The notes below the pieces were generated by a model. The model ran no database searches. It was not told the DNA's origin and worked only from the letters and a program-made list of their open reading frames with translations. This document shows, one piece after another, positions 8,206 to 17,971 of a stretch of 64,000 nt of DNA (position 1 is the first letter of the stretch; the number at the start of each line of letters is the position of its first letter). Location: the NCBI GenBank assembly GCA_029782295.1, contig JAKOVB010000027.1:1-64000 (forward strand), given 5' to 3'. Origin of the DNA: Pseudomonadota bacterium (GTDB lineage Bacteria > Pseudomonadota > Gammaproteobacteria > Burkholderiales > Methylophilaceae). Both the position numbers and the translations under genes were made by a program.

Positions 8206-8242
8206 AGGGTGCCCTTTTAAAGTGGTTGTTCTAGTAACCCGA

Positions 8243-8248
8243 TATAAT
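8243..8248 (+). promoter_or_regulatory. -10 element upstream of lnt
   Basis: A perfect TATAAT in the divergent gap between the cNMP-binding gene and lnt. No convincing -35 is seen. A start near 8255 would exclude the upstream ATG and GTG starts of lnt and favour the TTG at 8276. Confidence 0.4.
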
Positions 8249-8275
8249 GCAGAAAAATCTCGACACACTCCAGCC

Positions 8276-9724
8276 TTGCTAAATTTTCCATACATTTCAG
8301 CCCTGGTCCTCGGCATCATCGCCGTGGCCGGCTACGCCCCCATCCTGGTCTATCCAGCCCCTATCCTGACATTGGCCGGCCTGTTCCTGCTCTGGCAGCG
8401 CGCCCAGACGAAGAAACAGGCGTTTTTAATAGGCTACGCCTACGGAATTGGGCTTTTTGGTGCCGGGGTTTCCTGGATTTATGTCAGCCTGCACGTCTTT
8501 GGTGGCATGCCGATGGCGATGGCGGCGCTGTCCACCGCATTGTTCTGCGCGTTCCTGGCCCTGTTTCCGGCGACGGCAGGCTGGGTAAGCGCACACTTCG
8601 GGGTCCGCAGGTCGATCGCCGCCCCCATGGCCTGGGTGCTCATGGAGTGGGTACTGAACTGGATTTTTACCGGTTTTCCGTGGATGACCCTGGGCAACAG
8701 CCAAGTCCCTTCCAGCCCGTTGGCAGGCTACGCTCCGATTCTGGGCGTTTTCGGGGTATCGCTGCTGGGCGCGATTTTCGCCAGCCTGATCACCGCCTCG
8801 GTTGAGAAACACCGAACCAGACCTTTGCTGGCAGCGATGCTGGCCATCTGGGTGGTCGGCAGCCTGCTCAAGCAGGTTGACTGGAGCACCCCTGCAGGCA
8901 GCCCCATCAGCGTCAGCCTGCTACAGGGCAACATCGCCCAGGACCTGAAATGGCAACCGGATGAAGTGCAGCGCACCATGTCCACCTACCTGGATCTCGC
9001 TCGGAAACACCCGGCACAACTGGTCGTGCTACCGGAAACGGCTTTGCCCATGCTGAAGGAGCAAGTGCCGGCCGAATACCGGGAGGCCCTGATCAGGGCC
9101 AGCGGCGGTGACGTCCTGGCAGGCCTGGTGGAAAGCGAAAGCGGCACTTACTTCAACAGTATGATCAGCTACGGCGCGGGTCCGTCACAAATCTACCGCA
9201 AGGACCATCTGGTTCCGTTTGGCGAGTTCATCCCGCTGAAGGCGGCATTGGGCTGGATCTACCGTGACCTGCTGCATATTCCACTGAGCGACCTGTCTTC
9301 CGGCGGCACCGGACAGCGCCCTCTCGAACTGGCCGGTCAGAGAATCGCCGTGAACATCTGCTACGAAGACGTCTTCGGCGAGGAAATCATCCGGCAATTG
9401 CCGGAAGCGACCCTGCTGGTCAATGCCAGCAACGATGCATGGTATGGAAATTCGTTTGCCGCACATCAACATCTGCAGATGTCGCAGGTGCGTGCCCTGG
9501 AGACCGGACGTATGGTGCTGCGCGCCACCAACACCGGCGCCACGGCTATCATCAACACCCACGGCGAGGTCCTCGCCGAGGCGCCGCACTTCACGACCAC
9601 GGCCCTCACTGGTGAAGTCCGGGGGTACGTCGGCACGACCCCATATGTACGCTGGGGCAACTGGCCGGTTATCTCCCTGATTTTCTTGGTGCTTGGGGTT
9701 TTGTGGACCCGCAAAAAGAAGTAA
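8276..9724 (+). CDS. lnt: Apolipoprotein N-acyltransferase Lnt
   Basis: An inner-membrane enzyme that adds the third acyl chain to the N-terminal cysteine of lipoproteins. It has about six N-terminal membrane segments, a periplasmic nitrilase domain, and a last membrane segment (VISLIFLVLGVLW). The catalytic triad is visible as Glu254 (VVLPETALP), Lys309 (YRKDHLVPFGEF) and Cys362 (NICYEDVFGE), counting from the TTG used here. The start is uncertain: an in-frame ATG at 8162 and GTG at 8222 exist, but TTG at 8276 gives a normal N terminus just before the first membrane helix and lies downstream of the TATAAT. The length of 482 residues is slightly short of the usual 490-510. Confidence 0.9.
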   Translation: MLNFPYISALVLGIIAVAGYAPILVYPAPILTLAGLFLLWQRAQTKKQAFLIGYAYGIGLFGAGVSWIYVSLHVFGGMPMAMAALSTALFCAFLALFPATAGWVSAHFGVRRSIAAPMAWVLMEWVLNWIFTGFPWMTLGNSQVPSSPLAGYAPILGVFGVSLLGAIFASLITASVEKHRTRPLLAAMLAIWVVGSLLKQVDWSTPAGSPISVSLLQGNIAQDLKWQPDEVQRTMSTYLDLARKHPAQLVVLPETALPMLKEQVPAEYREALIRASGGDVLAGLVESESGTYFNSMISYGAGPSQIYRKDHLVPFGEFIPLKAALGWIYRDLLHIPLSDLSSGGTGQRPLELAGQRIAVNICYEDVFGEEIIRQLPEATLLVNASNDAWYGNSFAAHQHLQMSQVRALETGRMVLRATNTGATAIINTHGEVLAEAPHFTTTALTGEVRGYVGTTPYVRWGNWPVISLIFLVLGVLWTRKKK

Positions 9725-9760
9725 AATCAGGCCCTTTTGCAACCTGCAGAACCTAATTCG

Positions 9761-10678
9761 ATGCTCACCTTCCAGCAAATCATTCTGACACTCCAGCAAT
9801 ACTGGGATAAACAGGGCTGCGCACTGCTGCAACCCTACGACATGGAGGTCGGCGCGGGCACCAGCCACACCGCCACGTTCCTGCGCGCCATCGGTCCGGA
9901 ACCTTGGAAAGCCGCCTACGTGCAACCCAGCCGCCGCCCCAAGGATGGCCGCTACGGCGAGAACCCCAACCGTCTGCAGCACTACTACCAGTTTCAGGTC
10001 GTGCTGAAGCCGGCGCCGGCCAACATTCTGGAACTCTACCTCGGTTCGCTGGAAGCGCTGGGCTTCGACCTCAAGAAAAACGACATCCGTTTCGTCGAGG
10101 ACGACTGGGAAAACCCGACCCTGGGCGCATGGGGGCTGGGCTGGGAAGTCTGGCTGAACGGCATGGAAGTGACCCAGTTCACCTACTTCCAGCAAGTCGG
10201 TGGCATCAACTGCAAGCCGATTACCGGCGAGATCACCTACGGTCTAGAACGTCTGGCCATGTACTTGCAGGGCGTGGATAACGTCTACGATCTGACCTAC
10301 GCACCTGGGCTGAAGTACGGCGACGTGTTCCACCAGAACGAGGTCGAGCAGTCCACTTACAACTTCGAACACTCCGATGTCGAGTTCCTGCTGACCGCAT
10401 TCAACGCCCACGAGAAACAGGCGCAGCATCTGATGGAAAACGCTTTGGCCCTGCCGGCTTATGAGCAGGTCCTGAAAGCCGCTCACACCTTCAACCTGCT
10501 GGACGCTCGCGGTGCAATTTCGGTCACGGAGCGTGCCGCCTACATTGGCCGCATCCGCAACCTCGCAAGGTCCGTGGCCCAAAGCTACCTCGACAGCCGC
10601 GCCCGCCTTGGCTTCCCGATGGCCCCCAAGGAATGGGCGGATGAAGTCCTGGCACAGATCGAAAAGAAAGCAGCTTAA
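9761..10678 (+). CDS. glyQ: Glycine--tRNA ligase alpha subunit
   Basis: The class II catalytic subunit of the alpha2-beta2 glycyl-tRNA synthetase, 305 residues. Family-specific stretches are [33 protein letters not shown] and [12 protein letters not shown]. The ATG at MLTFQQI is chosen because alpha subunits in this class start there; a TTG 24 bp upstream is possible but adds an unusual leader. The stop of glyQ is 2 bp before the start of glyS. Confidence 0.97.
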   Translation: MLTFQQIILTLQQYWDKQGCALLQPYDMEVGAGTSHTATFLRAIGPEPWKAAYVQPSRRPKDGRYGENPNRLQHYYQFQVVLKPAPANILELYLGSLEALGFDLKKNDIRFVEDDWENPTLGAWGLGWEVWLNGMEVTQFTYFQQVGGINCKPITGEITYGLERLAMYLQGVDNVYDLTYAPGLKYGDVFHQNEVEQSTYNFEHSDVEFLLTAFNAHEKQAQHLMENALALPAYEQVLKAAHTFNLLDARGAISVTERAAYIGRIRNLARSVAQSYLDSRARLGFPMAPKEWADEVLAQIEKKAA

Positions 10679-10680
10679 GC

Positions 10681-12789
10681 ATGAGCACCAAGAATCTCCT
10701 CGTTGAATTATTCGTTGAAGAACTGCCGCCCAAGGCGCTGAAGAAACTGGGTGAAGCTTTTTCAACCACCCTGTTCGATACCCTGTCCGCACAGGGCCTC
10801 ACTTCAGCCGGTTCGGCCGTGACCCCTTTCGCGTCACCGCGCCGACTGGCCGCACATATCTCGAACGTTGCCTCCCAGGCCGCCGACAAACCAGTCTCGC
10901 AAAAGTTGATGCCGGTCAGCGTCGGTCTGGATGCCAACGGCCAGGCTACGCCGGCACTGCTCAAGAAACTGGCGGCACTGGGTGCAGACGCCTCGGTTGT
11001 CCCGGCGCTCAAGCGTGAAAACGATGGCAAGGCCGACGTCCTGTTCCTGGACATCGTCATGCCAGGCGCAAAACTGGCGGAAGGTCTGCAGAAGGCACTG
11101 GACGAAGCGCTGGCCAAGCTGCCGATTCCGAAAGTGATGACTTACCAGCTGGATGACGGCTGGAGCAGCGTCAACTTCGTACGACCGGCGCACGGACTGG
11201 TTGCGTTGCATGGTGCAGATGTTGTCTCTATCTCCACACTGGGCCTGGCTTCCAGCAACGTCACGCAGGGCCACCGCTTCGAGGCCACCAAACATCCCGT
11301 TGTCCTCAAGGACGCCGACAGCTACGCCGAGCAGCTCAAGACAGAAGGCGCCGTGATCGCCAGCTTTGAAGCTCGCCGCGCCGAGATCGTGCGCCAACTG
11401 ACCGAAGCTGCAGCCAAACAGGGCCTGAAGCCGATTGAAGACGAAGCCCTGCTGGACGAAGTCACGGCATTGGTCGAACGCCCCAATGTGCTGCTGGGCC
11501 AGTTCGAAACCGAGTTCCTGGAAGTCCCGCAGGAGTGCCTGATTCTGACCATGAAGGCCAACCAGAAGTATTTCCCGCTACTGGATGCAAGCGGCAAGCT
11601 GACCAACAAGTTTCTCATTGTTTCCAACATCAGCCCGGCGGATGCCTCCGCCGTGATCGGTGGCAACGAACGCGTGGTGCGCCCGCGACTCGCCGATGCC
11701 AAGTTCTTCTTCGATCAGGATCGCAAGAAAACTCTGGAATCCCGCATCGGCGGCCTGGATAAGGTCGTATACCACAACAAGCTGGGCACACAGGGCGAAC
11801 GCATGGAACGCGTTCGTGCCATTGCGAAGGCCATCGGCCAGCAACTGGGCGGCGATGCGCTGGCAACCTCTGCCGACAAAGCCGCGCAACTGGCCAAGAC
11901 TGACCTGCTGACCGACATGGTCGGCGAGTTCCCGGAACTGCAAGGCATCATGGGCGGGTACTACGCCCGCAACGATGGCTTGTCCGACGAGATTGCCGAT
12001 GCGATTGAAGACCACTACAAGCCACGTTTTGCCGGTGACACCCTGCCGCGCAGCCAGACCGGCATCATTGTCGCACTGGCAGACAAACTGGAAACGCTGG
12101 CCGGCATGTTCGGCATCGGTCAGATTCCAACGGGGGACAAGGACCCCTTCGCGCTGCGCCGCCATGCGTTGGGCGTGATTCGCATGCTGACGGAAGGCCA
12201 TCTGAACCTGTCGTTGAACCAACTGCTCGAAACTGCCGCGATTGCATTCAAGGGCATCGCGGAATTCCAGCCGTCGGAAGCCGCGCTTCCTGACTTCATC
12301 TACGACCGCCTGTCCGGCAACCTGCGCGAACAGGGCTATACGCCACAGCAAATCGATGCCGTGCTCTCCCAGCGTCCGCAGCAGCTCGCCGACATCGGCA
12401 AGCGCCTGGAAGCCGTCAGCGCCTTCGCAGCCCTGCCTGAGGCCGAAAGCCTGGCCGCAGCCAATAAGCGCGTCGGCAACATCCTGAAAAAGGTCGAAGG
12501 CACCGTTGAAGCCAAGGTCAATCCGGCACTGCTGCAAGAAGCTGCTGAAAAGGCATTGAACGATGCGCTGGCCACGGTGGCACCACAGGCGAATACCGCT
12601 TTCGAACAAGGTGATTACACTGGCTCACTCAAGGCACTGGCTGCCCTCAGGGCACCGGTCGATGCCTTCTTCGATGACGTGATGGTCAACGCCGAAGACC
12701 CTGCCCTGCGCGCCAACCGCCTCGGAATGCTGGCCACGCTGCATCAGGCCATGAACCGTGTGGCTGACCTGTCGAAGCTGGCAGCGTAA
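10681..12789 (+). CDS. glyS: Glycine--tRNA ligase beta subunit
   Basis: The 702-residue tRNA-binding subunit of heterotetrameric glycyl-tRNA synthetase. It begins NLLVELFVEELPPKALK, the conserved start of the family. It contains the GEFPELQGIMGGYYA motif near residue 417 and a C-terminal anticodon-binding DALR-like region. It directly follows glyQ; its stop overlaps the gmhB start (TAATG). Confidence 0.97.
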   Translation: MSTKNLLVELFVEELPPKALKKLGEAFSTTLFDTLSAQGLTSAGSAVTPFASPRRLAAHISNVASQAADKPVSQKLMPVSVGLDANGQATPALLKKLAALGADASVVPALKRENDGKADVLFLDIVMPGAKLAEGLQKALDEALAKLPIPKVMTYQLDDGWSSVNFVRPAHGLVALHGADVVSISTLGLASSNVTQGHRFEATKHPVVLKDADSYAEQLKTEGAVIASFEARRAEIVRQLTEAAAKQGLKPIEDEALLDEVTALVERPNVLLGQFETEFLEVPQECLILTMKANQKYFPLLDASGKLTNKFLIVSNISPADASAVIGGNERVVRPRLADAKFFFDQDRKKTLESRIGGLDKVVYHNKLGTQGERMERVRAIAKAIGQQLGGDALATSADKAAQLAKTDLLTDMVGEFPELQGIMGGYYARNDGLSDEIADAIEDHYKPRFAGDTLPRSQTGIIVALADKLETLAGMFGIGQIPTGDKDPFALRRHALGVIRMLTEGHLNLSLNQLLETAAIAFKGIAEFQPSEAALPDFIYDRLSGNLREQGYTPQQIDAVLSQRPQQLADIGKRLEAVSAFAALPEAESLAAANKRVGNILKKVEGTVEAKVNPALLQEAAEKALNDALATVAPQANTAFEQGDYTGSLKALAALRAPVDAFFDDVMVNAEDPALRANRLGMLATLHQAMNRVADLSKLAA

Positions 12790-13334
12790 TGGTGAAACTG
12801 GTCATCCTGGATCGCGACGGCGTCATCAACCATGACTCCGCCCAGTTCATCAAGAGCCCTGAAGAATGGATCCCCATTCCCGGCAGTCTTGAAGCCATCG
12901 CAATGCTGAACCAGTCCGGCTTCCGCATCGCTTTGGCCACCAACCAGTCCGGTATCGAGCGGGGGCTGTTTGACATGGCGACGCTCAACGCCATTCACGA
13001 CAAGATGCATCGTGCACTGGCACACTTCGGTGGCCGCATCGATGCGCTGTTCTATTGTCCGCACACAGCCGATTCGCATTGCGACTGCCGCAAACCCAAG
13101 CCGGGCATGCTGGAGGAAATTTCCAGACGCTTCGGCACCGACCTGACCGGTGTCCCCAGCGTGGGGGATTCCCTGCGTGACCTGCAGGCTGGCCTGCCGC
13201 TCGGTGCACAACCCATTCTTGTTCGCACCGGCAAAGGGGAAAAGACTTTGGCAGAAGACGGACTGCCTGATGGCACCTGGATCTGTGCTGACCTGATGGA
13301 AGCCGCTCACCGCATCATCGACGAAAAAGCATGA
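12789..13334 (+). CDS. gmhB: D-glycero-beta-D-manno-heptose-1,7-bisphosphate 7-phosphatase GmhB
   Basis: A cytoplasmic HAD phosphatase of ADP-heptose synthesis, which supplies the inner core of lipopolysaccharide. The 181-residue protein has HAD motif I LDRDGVIN near residue 7-14 and motif II TNQSGIERG. A zinc-binding insert CPHTADSHCDCRKPKPGM distinguishes GmhB from histidinol phosphatase. Motif IV is GDSLRDLQAG. It is the third gene of the glyQ-glyS operon and overlaps plsC by 4 bp, a common betaproteobacterial grouping. Confidence 0.95.
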   Translation: MVKLVILDRDGVINHDSAQFIKSPEEWIPIPGSLEAIAMLNQSGFRIALATNQSGIERGLFDMATLNAIHDKMHRALAHFGGRIDALFYCPHTADSHCDCRKPKPGMLEEISRRFGTDLTGVPSVGDSLRDLQAGLPLGAQPILVRTGKGEKTLAEDGLPDGTWICADLMEAAHRIIDEKA

Positions 13335-14041
13335 TCCGTTTACGTTCCATCCTGTTCAATCTCGTCATGTGGGCCATGGTGATCCCCTTCGCCCTGCTCA
13401 CGCTGCTGCTGATCCCGATGTCTGCGCCGCGCCGCTCTCACATCATTGCTGGCTGGGCACGATTCGTCATGCGCTGGCTGGCCCTGAGCTGCAACCTGAA
13501 GTATCGCGTCATCGGCCGTGAGAATATCCAAAGCCATCCTTGCGTAATCCTCTCCAAGCACCAGTCCGCCTGGGAGACCATCGCCTTTCAGGACATCTTC
13601 CCCCCGCAGATCTGGGTGCTCAAACGCGAACTGCTCTGGCTACCTTTCTTCGGGTGGGCACTGTGGGCACTCAGATCCATTGCGATTGACCGCTCCGCCG
13701 GCCGCGAAGCTCTCAAGCAACTGGTCAGCCAGGGCAAGGACCGTTTGGCCATGGGCCTGTCGGTTGTCGTTTTCCCTGAAGGGACCCGCGTCGCCCCGGG
13801 ACGGAAAGGCAAGTATCATATCGGCGGAGCCTGGCTTGCCACCCATACCGGTGCGACCGTGATCCCCGTCGCGCATAACGCCGGCGAATTCTGGCGCAAG
13901 AACAGTCTACTCAAGCACCCGGGCACCATTACTGTCAGCATCGGCAAACCCATCGACACGACCGGCATGAAGCCTGACGATCTCAACAAGCAGGTCGAGT
14001 CCTGGATTGAAGCCGAAATGCAGCGCCTGCACAGCCTGTGA
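13331..14041 (+). CDS. plsC: 1-acyl-sn-glycerol-3-phosphate acyltransferase
   Basis: A membrane acyltransferase that makes phosphatidic acid from lysophosphatidic acid. An N-terminal membrane helix (ILFNLVMWAMVIPFALLTLL) precedes the acyltransferase domain. The catalytic motif reads KHQSAWET, an HX4E form of the usual HX4D that is common in this betaproteobacterial subgroup. The glycerophosphate-binding motif is FPEGTR. The 236-residue length is normal. It overlaps gmhB and the following gene by 4 bp each. Confidence 0.93.
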   Translation: MIRLRSILFNLVMWAMVIPFALLTLLLIPMSAPRRSHIIAGWARFVMRWLALSCNLKYRVIGRENIQSHPCVILSKHQSAWETIAFQDIFPPQIWVLKRELLWLPFFGWALWALRSIAIDRSAGREALKQLVSQGKDRLAMGLSVVVFPEGTRVAPGRKGKYHIGGAWLATHTGATVIPVAHNAGEFWRKNSLLKHPGTITVSIGKPIDTTGMKPDDLNKQVESWIEAEMQRLHSL

Positions 14042-14748
14042 TCCAGCGCAGCCTGAAACTGCCCGGCGGCCATGCCGTCGACTACACCCTCAAAGTCAGC
14101 CCCAACCGCCGTACGATTGGCCTGCGTATCGACGCCAATGGCCTGACCGTCCATATCCCGAAAAGGATCTCGCAGCAGACCGTGGACAGCCTGCTGCGGG
14201 ACAAGTCCGACTGGATCGCTCGCAAGCTGGGCGAATGGCAGGAAAGAGCCCAACCCCTGGAGTGGATGGATGGCGCAAGGCTGCAATATCTGGGGAATGA
14301 GATCACCCTGACATTGCGTCAGGACGACAGAAACCGTGCGCTGGAATTCGATGGAAGCCGTTTGCATGTGGCACAGCCTGACCCCGAAGACCTGAAGGCC
14401 GTTCAGCGCAAGGTGGCGAAATGGTATGCCGCACAGGCTCGAAGCGATTTCACACGCCGCATCGAACTGCTCTCGGCAAAACTAGGGGTGCCGACACCCC
14501 CGGTCTTCCTCTCCAACGCCAGGACACGCTGGGGAAGTTGCAATTCACGCGGAGAAATCCGCCTGCACTGGCGACTGATCCAGGCCGCCCCGCATATCAT
14601 TCACTACGTCGTCGCCCACGAACTCGCGCACCTGAAGGAAATGAACCACAGCCCGAAATTCTGGGCATGGGTGGAAAAACTCTGTCCGGATTATCAAAAG
14701 TCGAGAGAGCAACTGAAGGCTATCTCGCATCAGTTGCACCTGATGTAG
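14038..14748 (+). CDS. YgjP-like zinc metallopeptidase-fold protein (WLM/SprT-related)
   Basis: A 236-residue cytoplasmic protein of the YgjP/DUF45 family. The C-terminal half has the zinc-peptidase motif HELAHLKEMNHSPKFW (HExxH plus a third His) after the conserved RTRWGSCNSRGEIRLHWRLI segment. The N-terminal half is beta-rich and of unknown role. The start is the GTG whose last bases overlap the plsC stop (GTGA). Substrate is not known. It closes the glyQ-glyS-gmhB-plsC operon and is convergent with the copper ATPase gene. Confidence 0.88.
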   Translation: MIQRSLKLPGGHAVDYTLKVSPNRRTIGLRIDANGLTVHIPKRISQQTVDSLLRDKSDWIARKLGEWQERAQPLEWMDGARLQYLGNEITLTLRQDDRNRALEFDGSRLHVAQPDPEDLKAVQRKVAKWYAAQARSDFTRRIELLSAKLGVPTPPVFLSNARTRWGSCNSRGEIRLHWRLIQAAPHIIHYVVAHELAHLKEMNHSPKFWAWVEKLCPDYQKSREQLKAISHQLHLM

Positions 14749-14762
14749 CTGGCAGGGGGAAT

Positions 14763-17168
14763 TCAGCGCAGACGCAGGGCGTTGAGCACCACCACCAGGG
14801 AACTGACCGACATCCCCAGTGCGGCCAGCCAGGGAGAGATGAAGCCCATCGCTGCAAAAGGCACCACCAGCAGGTTGTAACCGATCGCCCAGGCAAAGTT
14901 CTGGCGGATCACGCTCAGCCCGAAACGGCTGGTCGCAACCGCATGGTCGATTTCAAGCAGGTTCTCGCTCAGCAACACCACGTCCCCCGTCGTCCTGGCC
15001 ATTTGCGTACCACTGCCCATCGCGATCGACACCTGTGCTCCCGCCAGTACCGGCGCATCGTTGATACCGTCCCCTACCATGGCCACCACCTCACCTTGCG
15101 CTTGCAATTCACGCAACGCCTGCAGCTTCTGCTCCGGCGTCAAACCAGCACGCCAATCGTCCACCCCCAGCACTCCAGCATGATGCGCCACGGCCTCCGG
15201 GGCATCACCGCTGAGGATGGAAACCCGAATGCCGCGACTACGCAACCTGGCGACCATCTCCGCGGCTTGCGGGCGTGGGGTATCTGCAATCACGAAGGCC
15301 GCCAGCACGCCTCTATCGTCACTTAACCAGACCACAGTGGCCCCTTGCACCGACACCATCTCCGGGAATGGCTGATTCAGCTCAGGCCTCAATGCCGCAT
15401 TGCCGATGGCGTAACGTCGACCTTCGATGTGACCAATCACGCCCTTGCCCGGCACATTTTCATGGTCAGTAACACCTAGCAGGGGTTGTGGTTGTGCCGC
15501 TTGAAGGAAGCTGTGTGCGAGAGGATGCTCCGATGCCTGCTCCAGGCTGGCAGCCAACCGCACGCAATCATCTGCAGACAAGTCCGCCAAAGGAATTGTT
15601 TGCAGTAGCACCGGCTTGCCCAAGGTCAACGTGCCGGTTTTATCGAAAACAAAATGAGTCACGCGGGCCAGCGTTTCCAGCGCATGACCACGCGTCAGCA
15701 GCACCCCGCGCTTGACCAGATGGGATCCTGCAGCAGCAAATGCAGCGGGTGCCGCAAGCGAGAGCGCACACGGGCAGCTGATGACCAGAACCGCCAGCGT
15801 GATTTCGAATATACGCTTGGGATCGAGATGCCACCAAACCCAGGCCACCACCATCACGAGCAGAATCAGGGCATAGGTGAAATAGGCCGCCACCCGGTCA
15901 GCAACCTGCGCGAGCCGAGGCTTCTGAGACTGAGCACGATCCAGGAGTCGCGCGATACCGGCCAGGACGGTGTCCTCGCCCACGCCAGTCACTCGAATCA
16001 GCAATGGGCTTTCGTAATTGATGCTACCTGCAAACACCAGGTCCCCGACCGTCTTCGGCAAGGGGCGGCTTTCCCCAGTCAACAGGGATTCATCGGCACT
16101 ACTTTCCCCTTGTTCGACCTGGCCATCGGCCGCGATGGTCTCCCCTGGCTTGGCCAGAATCAGGTCCCCCACATCCAGTTCGTGAACCGGCACCAGTATC
16201 TGTGTCTGGTCCGACCCCATCCTGTTCGCCATGGCCGGCACCAGACGCAACAGATTTTCTGCAGCCTCGACGGATTTTTCACGCGCGTTACGTTCCAGGA
16301 AGCGGGTTGCCAAGAGGAAGAAAATCAGCATGGTGATGGTGTCGTAATACACAACACCTTCGCCTTGCGCCGTGGTCCATACGCTACCGACAAACCCGGT
16401 CAGGATCCCCAGCGAGATTGGAAAATCCATATTCAACTGTCCACGCGCCAGCGCACGCCATGCCGACTCATAGAACGGCATCGCGGAATACAGCACGGCC
16501 GGCACCGTCAGCAACAGGCTGAACCATCGCATCAGCTGGTAAGTCGCGTGATCCATCCCGGTCGAAGCACCGGCGTATAGCGCTACGCCCAGCATCATCA
16601 CCTGCCCGGTCGAAATTCCTGCGACAGCCATCCGCCGGATATCGAGCTTGCGGCGGGATTGCCGTAATTCTTCCTGCTGCTGCGCGTTGAATGGATGCGC
16701 CTGATATCCCAGCTTGCGGATTTCCGCCAGGATGGTCGACAGCTTGATCATTCGCTCATCCCAGGTCACCCGTGCACGATGTGAAGCATAATTCACGGAA
16801 ACTTCATGCACGCCCGGCAATTGCGCCAGATGACGCTCGTTCAGCCAGATACACGCGGCACACGTAATGCCTTCAAGGATAAGCGATGCCTGCTTGAGAT
16901 GGTCCTGCGCACTGGATACAAAGCTTTTCTGGACTTCGGGATGGTCGTACAAGTCCAGCTTGCGCAATTCTTCCGGGATCAGTTCCTCGGCTGTCTTGGG
17001 CAACTCGGTCCGGTAGCGGTAATAGTCTTCCAGGCCATTGCTGACGATCGACTCAGCCACGGCCTGGCAGCCGTGGCAGCATAGATCGTGGGATTCACCC
17101 AGAATCCGTACATGAAAGTGACTACCGGGGGGAACCGGTAGTCCGCAGTGATAACAACTTTCACCCAC
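14763..17168 (-). CDS. ccoI: Copper-exporting P1B-type ATPase CcoI/FixI
   Basis: An 801-residue inner-membrane heavy-metal ATPase that supplies copper for cbb3 oxidase assembly. The N terminus has an extra cysteine-rich metal-binding segment (CYHCGL and CCHGC, residues 5-34), typical of FixI. An HMA-like domain follows with CAAC at 103-106. Membrane segments flank the CPC copper motif at 465-467. The phosphorylation site is DKTGTLT at Asp509, and GDGINDAPVL marks the hinge. It lies 5 bp behind the FixH-like gene in the cco cluster. The small ccoS gene that usually follows is not present; the next gene is convergent. Confidence 0.94.
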   Translation of the reverse strand: MGESCYHCGLPVPPGSHFHVRILGESHDLCCHGCQAVAESIVSNGLEDYYRYRTELPKTAEELIPEELRKLDLYDHPEVQKSFVSSAQDHLKQASLILEGITCAACIWLNERHLAQLPGVHEVSVNYASHRARVTWDERMIKLSTILAEIRKLGYQAHPFNAQQQEELRQSRRKLDIRRMAVAGISTGQVMMLGVALYAGASTGMDHATYQLMRWFSLLLTVPAVLYSAMPFYESAWRALARGQLNMDFPISLGILTGFVGSVWTTAQGEGVVYYDTITMLIFFLLATRFLERNAREKSVEAAENLLRLVPAMANRMGSDQTQILVPVHELDVGDLILAKPGETIAADGQVEQGESSADESLLTGESRPLPKTVGDLVFAGSINYESPLLIRVTGVGEDTVLAGIARLLDRAQSQKPRLAQVADRVAAYFTYALILLVMVVAWVWWHLDPKRIFEITLAVLVISCPCALSLAAPAAFAAAGSHLVKRGVLLTRGHALETLARVTHFVFDKTGTLTLGKPVLLQTIPLADLSADDCVRLAASLEQASEHPLAHSFLQAAQPQPLLGVTDHENVPGKGVIGHIEGRRYAIGNAALRPELNQPFPEMVSVQGATVVWLSDDRGVLAAFVIADTPRPQAAEMVARLRSRGIRVSILSGDAPEAVAHHAGVLGVDDWRAGLTPEQKLQALRELQAQGEVVAMVGDGINDAPVLAGAQVSIAMGSGTQMARTTGDVVLLSENLLEIDHAVATSRFGLSVIRQNFAWAIGYNLLVVPFAAMGFISPWLAALGMSVSSLVVVLNALRLR

Positions 17169-17173
17169 GATGG

Positions 17174-17971
17174 TTATTTCTGAGCGGCGGGTTCATCCAC
17201 GAACAACGTACGGTTGAGCTGGAACGCGTCCTCACCTCGAGACAAGGACACCTTGACCAGCCAGCGTCCAGGATTCGGTAATTCCAACTGACCACCATAT
17301 TCACCCACGCTTGTCGCACTCAGTCGGACATGACGGTCATCCCCGCTGTTCGCCATGCGCCAGATGATCAGTTCGGCGACATCCAGCGTCAGAGGTTTGC
17401 CGTCAGCATCCAGGACCTTCACCGTCACGCTGGATGGCGTATTGCTTCGCAAATCATCCAGACCTGCGACATCGACCTTCCATCCCAACTGACGTTGATC
17501 TTCGATACGCTGCATGTGCTCTTCATAGAGTTTGTTCTTGTCATGCGGGACAACACCCGGAAAAGCCGTATGCAAGCGCTGGTTTTCCGGATTAGGCAAG
17601 AACTTGCCAGACAGTTTATCAGGCAGGCCATGACTGGAGATCGACAACAGCACAGCGTTGAATACCACCAACCCGGCAAAGAAGGTCCCGATCAGCTTCG
17701 GCACCCAGTGCATCTTCTCCTTGTTCTTGCGAATGGCCCCGAACACCCCCATCACTGCGGCCGTAGCCATAAAAACCGCAAGGTGGATGGCGATCATGTC
17801 CCCACCTTGCCACACCACGGCGCTATAGCCAAGATATGCCAGGAAAGGTAGCGCACCTCCCAATACTCCGCTCCAATAGTTGGACAATCCCAACCGGTTC
17901 GATATCGTGAAAAGGGCCGCAACGGCCAGCAATCCGCCAAACAGCGTTTCAGTCGATGTCAGAACTACCAT
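17174..17971 (-). CDS. FixH-domain protein with N-terminal membrane domain
   Basis: A 265-residue membrane protein. The C-terminal part (about 120-265) looks like the periplasmic FixH/CcoH domain involved in cbb3 assembly, including SSVTVKVLDADGKPLTLDVA and a closing beta segment GRWLVKVSLSRGEDAFQLNR. The first 115 residues hold about four hydrophobic helices (for example VLGGALPFLAYLGYSAVVW and LIGTFFAGLVVFNAVLL), which ordinary 150-170-residue FixH proteins lack. It sits directly between ccoG and ccoI, the position of FixH, so a role in oxidase assembly is likely. The extra domain is unassigned. Confidence 0.78.
   Translation of the reverse strand: MVVLTSTETLFGGLLAVAALFTISNRLGLSNYWSGVLGGALPFLAYLGYSAVVWQGGDMIAIHLAVFMATAAVMGVFGAIRKNKEKMHWVPKLIGTFFAGLVVFNAVLLSISSHGLPDKLSGKFLPNPENQRLHTAFPGVVPHDKNKLYEEHMQRIEDQRQLGWKVDVAGLDDLRSNTPSSVTVKVLDADGKPLTLDVAELIIWRMANSGDDRHVRLSATSVGEYGGQLELPNPGRWLVKVSLSRGEDAFQLNRTLFVDEPAAQK

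Noticed and set aside
13331-14041. HX4E instead of HX4D in PlsC as a defect
   Set aside because: The KHQSxWET form is, as I recall, normal for betaproteobacterial PlsC homologues.
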